64,000 nt of DNA, from positions 1-64,000 of the forward strand of contig JAHCAU010000007.1 in the NCBI GenBank assembly GCA_019634715.1, given 5' to 3'. The stretch comes from Lysobacter sp. GTDB taxonomy: Bacteria; Pseudomonadota; Gammaproteobacteria; Xanthomonadales; Xanthomonadaceae. The position numbers and the translations under genes are program-made. Below, one piece after another: positions 58,758 to 64,000 of the stretch. The first letter of the stretch is position 1. Every line of letters starts with the position of its first letter. Below the pieces are notes generated by a model. It made no database searches and was not told the origin of the DNA. It worked only from the letters and a program-made list of their open reading frames with translations.

Positions 58758-59762
58758 TCAGGCGAGATGCTCGACCGACACCGGATGGGCCGGCCGCCCG
58801 TCGCGGGCGAAGGCATCGGCATTGTCCAGCGTGGTCCGGGCGATCGCGGTCATCGCCTGCACGGTGAAGAAGCCCTGATGCCCGGTGATCAGCACGTTCG
58901 GGAAGGTCAGCAGCCGCGCGAACACATCGTCCTGCAGCACATCGTCGGACAGGTCGCGGAAGAACAGGTCGCCCTCTTCCTCGTACACATCCAGTGCCAA
59001 CCCGCCCAGATGCCCGGATTTGAGCGCGGCGATCACCGCGCGCGTGTCGACCACCGCGCCGCGGCTGGTGTTGACCAGCATCGCGCCGGGCTTCATCCGC
59101 GCCAGCGCGGTGCCATCGATCAGATGCCGCGTGGCCGGGGTCAACGGGCAGTGCAGGCTGACCACATCGCTCCGGGAGAGCAGTTCTTCGAGCGATACGT
59201 ACTCCGCACCCAGCGCCTGCACCTCCGGGTCGGGCTGCGGGTCGCAGGCCAGCACGCGACTGCCGAAGGCGGCCATGACCCGGGCGAAGCAACCGCCGAT
59301 CCTGCCGGTGCCGATCACGCCGACCGTGCTGGCATGCAGGTCGAAGCCGAGCAGGCCCTCGAGCGCGAAGTTGCCTTCCCGCACCCGGGCGTGGGCGCGA
59401 TGGATCTTGCGGTTGAGCGTGAGGATGAGCGCCACCGTATGTTCGGCCACCGCCTGCGGCGAATACTCGGGCACCCGCGCCACCGCCAGGCCGAGGTCGG
59501 CCGCGGCGGCGAGGTCGACATGATTGAAGCCCGCCGAGCGCAGCAGCACCAGACGCACGCCCAGCGCCTGCAGCTGGCGCAGCACGATGGCATCGAGACG
59601 ATCGTTGACGAAGGCGCAGACCGCCTGCGCGCCGCTGGCGGCGGCCGCGGTGGCCACATCCAGCCGCGCATCGAGGAAGGTCAGGGCATGTCGGCCATCG
59701 GCGTTGGCTTCTTCGAAGAAGCGGCGGTCGTAGCTGCGGGCGCTGTAGACGACGATCTGCAT
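58758..59762 (-). CDS. D-lactate dehydrogenase (2-hydroxyacid dehydrogenase)
   Basis: A 334-residue NAD enzyme. The cofactor motif is VGVIGTGRIGGCFARVM (about residue 148-164). The catalytic Arg is in MLVNTSRGAVVDT, the Glu in ALDVYEEEGDLFF, and the His in LITGHQGFFTVQAM. This wording matches fermentative D-lactate dehydrogenases (LdhA type). It heads a two-gene unit with the lactate permease, so the pair should make or use and move lactate. Confidence 0.93.
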   Translation of the reverse strand: MQIVVYSARSYDRRFFEEANADGRHALTFLDARLDVATAAAASGAQAVCAFVNDRLDAIVLRQLQALGVRLVLLRSAGFNHVDLAAAADLGLAVARVPEYSPQAVAEHTVALILTLNRKIHRAHARVREGNFALEGLLGFDLHASTVGVIGTGRIGGCFARVMAAFGSRVLACDPQPDPEVQALGAEYVSLEELLSRSDVVSLHCPLTPATRHLIDGTALARMKPGAMLVNTSRGAVVDTRAVIAALKSGHLGGLALDVYEEEGDLFFRDLSDDVLQDDVFARLLTFPNVLITGHQGFFTVQAMTAIARTTLDNADAFARDGRPAHPVSVEHLA

Positions 59763-59936
59763 GGGCGACGGACTCCTGGGGCTGCGGAACCGGACCGGCC
59801 ACGATGCGTGCGCCGCAGCCGACCGCACCAGGCCATGGGCATGCATGGCCGGCGAGGCATGGTTCTACATGCGCGTCGCCCGGGCAAGCCTGCGTGGACG
59901 GAACGCCGGGCGAACGGGAGGAGGCCGGGCCTGCAG

Positions 59937-59942
59937 TAACAT
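59937..59942 (+). promoter_or_regulatory. -10-like box of the Na/Pi transporter gene
   Basis: TAACAT ends seven bases before the ATG at 59950; no ribosome site lies between. This is the same leaderless spacing as at uvrD, rsmG, queF and aceK. Confidence 0.45.
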
Positions 59943-59949
59943 CCGCGCC

Positions 59950-60894
59950 ATGCATGCCTTCCAGATCGCCGTCGCCGCCCTCGCTGCCATCGTCCTGTTC
60001 CTGCACGCGCTGCAGGGCTTCAGCACTGAACTTCGACGTGCCGGCGGCGACTGGCTGCAGCAGCGCCTAGGGCGCACCGCGCAGCATCGGGTGTTCGGTT
60101 TCGCCATCGGTGCCGGGGCCACGGCGCTGCTGCAGTCCTCCAGCGCCACCAGCTCGCTCACCGTCGCGCTCGTCGATGCCGGTGTGCTCAGCCTGCGCTC
60201 CAGCCTCGGCGTGATGCTGGGCGCCAACGTGGGCACCACGGTCACCGCGTGGCTGGTCAGCTTCAAGCTCACCGGTATCGGCCCCTTCTTCATCGTCCTG
60301 GGCACCGTGCTGAGTCTCTCGCCGGTGAAGCTGCGCGTGGTCGGCAAGGCGGTGTTCTATTTCGGACTGATCTTCTTCACCCTCGACCTGATCTCGCAAT
60401 CGCTGCGACCGCTGCAGGCGCATCCGGCCTGGGACGCCGCCATGCGCTGGGCCGACACGCCCTGGTCCGCGCTGTCCATCGGCATCGTCGCCACTGCGCT
60501 GGTGCAGAGTTCGAGCGTGGTCGTCGGTCTGTCCGTGCTGCTGGCGCAGCAGGGCCTGCTGCCGGCGGAATCGGCCATCGCCATCGCCCTGGGCAGCAAC
60601 CTCGGCACCACCAGCACCGCGCTGATCGCAAGTGTGGGCATGCAGGGCGCCGCGCGGTCCGCGGCGATCGCCAACTTCCTCTTCAACCTGGCCATGCTGC
60701 TGCTGTTGCTGCCGCTGCTGCCCCTGGTGGTGCGGACGATGGCGGCCCTGGTGGCCAGGCCGGACATGGCCGTGGCCTTCACCCACCTGGGCTTCAACCT
60801 GCTGATGGCGCTGCTGTTCCTGCCGGTGCTCGGCCCGCTGGAGCCGATGCTGCGGCGGATCGAGCAGATGCTGGTGCCGAAGATCGGCGTCTGA
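59950..60894 (+). CDS. Na/Pi cotransporter family protein
   Basis: A 314-residue membrane protein with the two inverted QSSS repeats of the NptA family: TALLQSSSATSSLTVALVDAG (about residue 59) and TALVQSSSVVVGLSVLLAQQG (about 182). GANVGTTVTAWLV and GSNLGTTSTALIA follow each repeat. It moves phosphate with sodium, mostly outward in bacterial relatives. It lacks the C-terminal PhoU-like domain that longer members carry. Confidence 0.92.
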   Translation: MHAFQIAVAALAAIVLFLHALQGFSTELRRAGGDWLQQRLGRTAQHRVFGFAIGAGATALLQSSSATSSLTVALVDAGVLSLRSSLGVMLGANVGTTVTAWLVSFKLTGIGPFFIVLGTVLSLSPVKLRVVGKAVFYFGLIFFTLDLISQSLRPLQAHPAWDAAMRWADTPWSALSIGIVATALVQSSSVVVGLSVLLAQQGLLPAESAIAIALGSNLGTTSTALIASVGMQGAARSAAIANFLFNLAMLLLLLPLLPLVVRTMAALVARPDMAVAFTHLGFNLLMALLFLPVLGPLEPMLRRIEQMLVPKIGV

Positions 60895-60961
60895 CACGGC
60901 GCCGCGCGGGCAGGCAAGGATGCGGCGCGCGCGAAGGCCCTTCATCCAAAAGCCGCCCATG

Positions 60962-60984
60962 AAAAAGCCGCCCCGAAGGGCGGC
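60962..60984 (-). terminator. rho-independent terminator of the small gene before aceK
   Basis: On the minus strand GCCGCCC, a TTCG loop and GGGCGGC, then TTTTT. It lies 62 bases after the stop of the minus-strand small gene at 61047, and supports that gene being expressed. Confidence 0.88.
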
Positions 60985-61046
60985 CCGATGGGTGGCGCGA
61001 CAGGCGTCGGCGAACGACGCGATGGCGTGCCGGAATGCGGCCCCGA

Positions 61047-61268
61047 TCAGGCCGCTTCGTCGATGACCTGCACCTGCGCTTCGTCGACGCCGGTCGACGT
61101 GTCGCTCGTGGCCGGTGCCACCTGCGCCTCGACGCGGGCTTCGACCGGCGGAACCGCGATGCGCGGCATCGTGCGGCAGCCGTAACGACGCCGACGCGGC
61201 GACGCGTAGTGGCCCGCGAAGGTTCGCGGCGGGTGCGTGAAGATCGTTTCGGTGGTGAAGAACTGCAT
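61047..61268 (-). CDS. small basic protein of unknown function
   Basis: A 73-residue protein. The start is fixed by AAGGAG six bases upstream, one of the best ribosome sites in the window; an ATG at 61286 would contain that site. The sequence has a basic stretch (HYASPRRRRYGCRTM) and then an acidic, Val/Ala-rich tail (EARVEAQVAPATSD). A good terminator follows the gene. There is no signal peptide or known family. Confidence 0.65.
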   Translation of the reverse strand: MQFFTTETIFTHPPRTFAGHYASPRRRRYGCRTMPRIAVPPVEARVEAQVAPATSDTSTGVDEAQVQVIDEAA

Positions 61269-61689
61269 GGATCTCTCCTTGTTCATGGGTGGAATCGAAT
61301 CGAGCTGAATCGAGTTGAACGAACGCTCGCGCGCGTCGCCCGCCGCGCGGATGCGCGACGGCGTCGTGCGAGCGTGCGCGCCGCCGGGGAGCGACGCGGT
61401 GGGGTGGGCGACCGTGAGGTGGTCAGGGGTGCCGGCGGCACATCCTTGTGCCGGGGGACGACTGTCCATCCGCGCCATCGCTCGTGGCTGCGTACCGGTG
61501 CCCCTGTCCTGACCGCCTCCGTGCGGGCCGAGCGTCGATCATCGCAGCCGGGTGTCTCAGGGACTGCGATGGCGACGGCGGATTCTCGTGAAAACCACTT
61601 GATTTCCAGAGTTTCACGCCGTTCCCGACATGGAGGAATGATACGTTTCGAGGGTCTCACGGACTGCGATTGCCGAGGCCTGCGCGCGT
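61269..61689. other. 421-base gap upstream of aceK with a 20-base direct repeat
   Basis: No credible gene. GTCTCAGGGACTGCGATGGC (61554-61573) recurs as GTCTCACGGACTGCGATTGC (61654-61673), exactly 100 bases apart with two mismatches. The second copy ends 17 bases before the aceK -10 box. The left part should hold the promoter of the minus-strand small gene. Confidence 0.55.
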
Positions 61690-61695
61690 TACACT
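61690..61695 (+). promoter_or_regulatory. -10-like box of aceK, leaderless arrangement
   Basis: TACACT ends six bases before the aceK ATG, so the message probably starts at the start codon. No ribosome site is present. Confidence 0.5.
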
Positions 61696-61701
61696 GCCGC
61701 C

Positions 61702-63432
61702 ATGTCGAACGCCCCGGACCCGCGCCCGTCGGACGCCGCGCTGCATGCCGCAGCGGGCATCGTCGATGGCTTCGAGGATTACAACGCGCGCTTCTCCGAC
61801 ATCACGCGCCGCGCGCGCCGTCGCTTCGAGCGACGCGACTGGCGCAAGTCGCAGGCCGACAATGCGGCACGCATCGATCTGTACGACCAGTGCATCGACG
61901 AAACCTTGTCGCGACTGGAATCGCGGCTGGAAGACCGCGTGCGTTCGCGTCCGCTGTGGCGCGAGATCCGCGGCGCATACGCGGCATGCATCGAACGCCT
62001 GCCGGATCGCGAGCTGTACAAGACCTTCTACAACTCGCTGGTGCGTCGCTTCTTCCGGATCGACGGCGTCGCCGCCGACCTGGAGTTCCTCGCCTTCGAG
62101 ATCGTGCCGACCGGCGATGCGAGTTGCCCCGGCGAGGCCACGCACCACGCCCTCGGGCGCAGCGAAGACGATGCTGCCTCGGTCTGGCGCACGCAGTTCG
62201 AAGCGCTCGGCTTCGCAAACGGCTGGGTCGACCTGCCGCGCTGCGCGCGCGCCGTGGCCGGGCGCCTGCGCGGGCGCGGCGTCGTCGCGATCTCGATGCT
62301 GCGCACGCCGTTCTACCGCGAGCGTCGCGCCTATCTCGTCGGCCGCGCGCACGGCGCGTCAGGCGCGACCTATCCGCTCGTCGTCGCGCTGGTCAGCGAA
62401 ACCGCCGGCGTGCGCGCCGATGCCGTGATCGTCGACGACCAGCAGCTCTCGATCCTCTTCGGCTTCTCGCGCAGTTATTTCCATGCCGACATTGACCGCG
62501 TCGGCGATGTCGTCGCCTTCCTGCACGCGCTGCTGCCGCGCAAGCCGGTGGACGAGCTGTTCACCGTGGTCGGCCGGATCAAGCAGGGCAAGACCGAGCG
62601 TTACCGGCGGATCTTCCGCCATCTGGCCGAGCATCCGCACGAGGAACTGGTGCTGGCCGATGGCGAACGCGGCATGGTCATGGCCGTGTTCACGCCGCGC
62701 GGCTATCCGGTCGTGTTCAAGCTGATCCGCGACCGCTTCGCGTATCCGAAGGACACCGTGCGCGCCGAGGTCGAGGAGAAGTACCGGCTGGTGTTCCGCC
62801 GCGATCGCGTCGGCCGGCTGGTGGACGCGCAGGAGTTCAGGCGCCTGCGTTTCCCGAAACGGCAGTTCTCGGCCGCGGCACTGGACGAACTGCTGCGCGA
62901 ATGCGCGCAGACCGTGCAGGTCGAAGGCGACGAGGTGCTGATCCGCCACTGCTACGTGGAGCGAAGGCTGCGACCGCTCGATCTCCACGTGCGCGAGTCG
63001 CAGCCGCCGGTGGCGGAGCGCGCGGTGCTGGACTACGGGCAGGCGATCAAGGACCTGGCGCGCAGCAACATCTTCCCCGGCGACCTGCTGCTGAAGAACT
63101 TCGGCGTGACCCGCCACGGCCGCGTGCTGTTCTACGACTACGACGAGCTGTGCCTGGTCGAGGCGTGCCGCTTCCGCGCGGTGCCGCCGATGCGCGACGA
63201 GGACGAGACCCGTCCGCTGGACGAGTGGCTGTATGCCGGCGCCGACGACGTGTTCCCCGAACTGTTTCCGCAGTTCCTGGGCATTCCGGCAGCGCTGCGC
63301 GAACGCCTGTGCGCGGTGCACGGCGAGATCTTCGATCCGGCCTGGTGGCGGGACGTGCAGGCGCGGCTCGCGGCCGGCGAACATTTCGATGTATCGCCTT
63401 ACCCCGCCGAGACGCTGTTGCCGGCGGGGTAG
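61702..63432 (+). CDS. aceK: isocitrate dehydrogenase kinase/phosphatase
   Basis: A 576-residue bifunctional enzyme that switches Icd off by phosphorylation when acetate or fatty acids are used and carbon must enter the glyoxylate shunt. GFEDYNARFSDITRRARRRFERRDW opens the regulatory domain. The kinase domain has GMVMAVFTPRGYPVVFKLIRDRF (ATP loop and Lys) and GRVLFYDYDELCLVE (metal Asp). Length is normal. The glyoxylate shunt genes themselves are not next to it, unlike in E. coli. Confidence 0.96.
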   Translation: MSNAPDPRPSDAALHAAAGIVDGFEDYNARFSDITRRARRRFERRDWRKSQADNAARIDLYDQCIDETLSRLESRLEDRVRSRPLWREIRGAYAACIERLPDRELYKTFYNSLVRRFFRIDGVAADLEFLAFEIVPTGDASCPGEATHHALGRSEDDAASVWRTQFEALGFANGWVDLPRCARAVAGRLRGRGVVAISMLRTPFYRERRAYLVGRAHGASGATYPLVVALVSETAGVRADAVIVDDQQLSILFGFSRSYFHADIDRVGDVVAFLHALLPRKPVDELFTVVGRIKQGKTERYRRIFRHLAEHPHEELVLADGERGMVMAVFTPRGYPVVFKLIRDRFAYPKDTVRAEVEEKYRLVFRRDRVGRLVDAQEFRRLRFPKRQFSAAALDELLRECAQTVQVEGDEVLIRHCYVERRLRPLDLHVRESQPPVAERAVLDYGQAIKDLARSNIFPGDLLLKNFGVTRHGRVLFYDYDELCLVEACRFRAVPPMRDEDETRPLDEWLYAGADDVFPELFPQFLGIPAALRERLCAVHGEIFDPAWWRDVQARLAAGEHFDVSPYPAETLLPAG

Positions 63433-63438
63433 GCGACG

Positions 63439-63678
63439 TCACGCGGCGCGGTGGATCGCGTCGGCGATGGCGGGATCGGGATTGCGCCCGGCCTTCGGCG
63501 AGGACACCAGGGTCAGCATCTCGAACACGCGCAGCGTGTCGGGCATGACCACGGGCTGGTCGACCGGGGACGGACGGCGGCCATTGGCGCGGCCATAGGT
63601 CCGGCCGTAGGTGCGCTGGTAGAGACGCGGGGGGAGCGGCTGGGCGCGCTCGGCGCGGAGCCAGAGACAGTTGAACAT
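63439..63678 (-). CDS. small Arg/Tyr-rich protein of unknown function
   Basis: A 79-residue protein convergent with aceK (6 bases between stops). AGGAAG lies about eight bases before the ATG. The N-terminal half is basic and aromatic (LYQRTYGRTYGRANGRR), and the second half is neutral (VVMPDTLRVFEMLTLVSS). A weak promoter (TTGCAA, 15 bases, TATGTT, about 63793-63819) lies upstream on the minus strand. No family is known; it could still be a chance frame. Confidence 0.55.
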   Translation of the reverse strand: MFNCLWLRAERAQPLPPRLYQRTYGRTYGRANGRRPSPVDQPVVMPDTLRVFEMLTLVSSPKAGRNPDPAIADAIHRAA

Positions 63679-63953
63679 GGTCAATCTTCCTGTGTGTGTG
63701 ATCGGCGCAACCGGCGCCGGTCGGGTCCTTGGGGTGTCGTACGACCGTGAAGCTTCAGCGGTACTGCGGTGTTGCGGCTCCATGCTGCAACGCAACATAG
63801 GATGACGATCTTTGTTGCAACGCACAATCGCGAAACGGTCGCGATGCCGTCACCGTTGTCACCGGTTAAGAAATCGTTGCCCCGCGAGCCGTACTGGCAG
63901 CGGGCCGGGCCATGGCGGAGAATCCCGGCTCCCCTTACCGACAGGATCGACCC

Positions 63954-64000
63954 ATGCTCCGGATCGCGCTGCTGACTTCCGCCCTCCTGTTCGCCACGGG
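63954..64000 (+). CDS. start of an exported protein gene, cut by window end
   Basis: Only 15 codons are present, reading as a signal-peptide-like start (MLRIALLTSALLFAT). AGGA lies about seven bases upstream. The product cannot be named. Confidence 0.5.
   Translation, partial: MLRIALLTSALLFAT

Overview
The window is GC-rich chromosomal DNA from a gammaproteobacterium of the Lysobacteraceae (Xanthomonadaceae), most like Lysobacter or Luteimonas. The basis is an alpha-lytic-type serine protease, the polA/DUF2782 and mnmG/rsmG/parAB neighbourhoods, several families of short intergenic palindromes, and many promoters whose -10 box lies only 6-7 bases before the start codon. Most of the DNA is ordinary core genome. 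I recognised no tRNA, rRNA or CRISPR array.

Layout. 0.1-8 kb: an exported DUF885 protein, two small genes sharing a repeated peptide motif, a transglutaminase-like protein, and a tightly overlapping glutathione transferase / dipeptidyl peptidase / Coa1-like operon. 8-17 kb: a nested palindromic element, a YqhA-family membrane protein, uvrD, an epimerase, hemF, a DUF421 protein and polA with its DUF2782 neighbour. 17-22.5 kb: comF diverging from a biotin operon (bioB-bioF-small gene-bioH-bioC) with 4-base overlaps. 22.5-27.5 kb: a decayed chromosomal integron. Its integrase has an amber stop before the catalytic tyrosine. It keeps an attI-like crossover, two gene cassettes, an attC site split by an IS110/IS1111-family element, a second attC carrying only the non-coding end of the same element, and a RAYT transposase gene with its REP-like array. 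27.5-31.5 kb: small metabolic genes and a Tyr/Gly-rich lipoprotein. 31.5-41.5 kb: a candidate sigma-54-dependent small RNA, mnmG, a sialidase-fold lipoprotein, an AMP ligase diverging from a phosphopantetheinyl transferase, rsmG, parA-parB, and a glycosyltransferase with a LAB_N protein. 41.4-51.5 kb: an APC permease, an M20 amidohydrolase, queF, LysM and lipoprotein genes, a SEC-C protein, a Tat-type oxidoreductase, the protease and icd. 51.7-64 kb: a stress and transport block (tandem UspA protein, P-type ATPase, CPA2 antiporter, lactate permease, D-lactate dehydrogenase, Na/Pi transporter), then aceK between two small genes.

How the genes work together. BioC and BioH make and release the pimeloyl precursor that BioF and BioB turn into biotin. 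MnmG modifies tRNA and RsmG modifies 16S rRNA. ParA and ParB segregate the chromosome. AceK controls Icd by phosphorylation. The lactate permease and dehydrogenase genes are adjacent on one strand and probably handle the same substrate. The integron region is the most unusual part and is visibly AT-richer and more mosaic than its surroundings.
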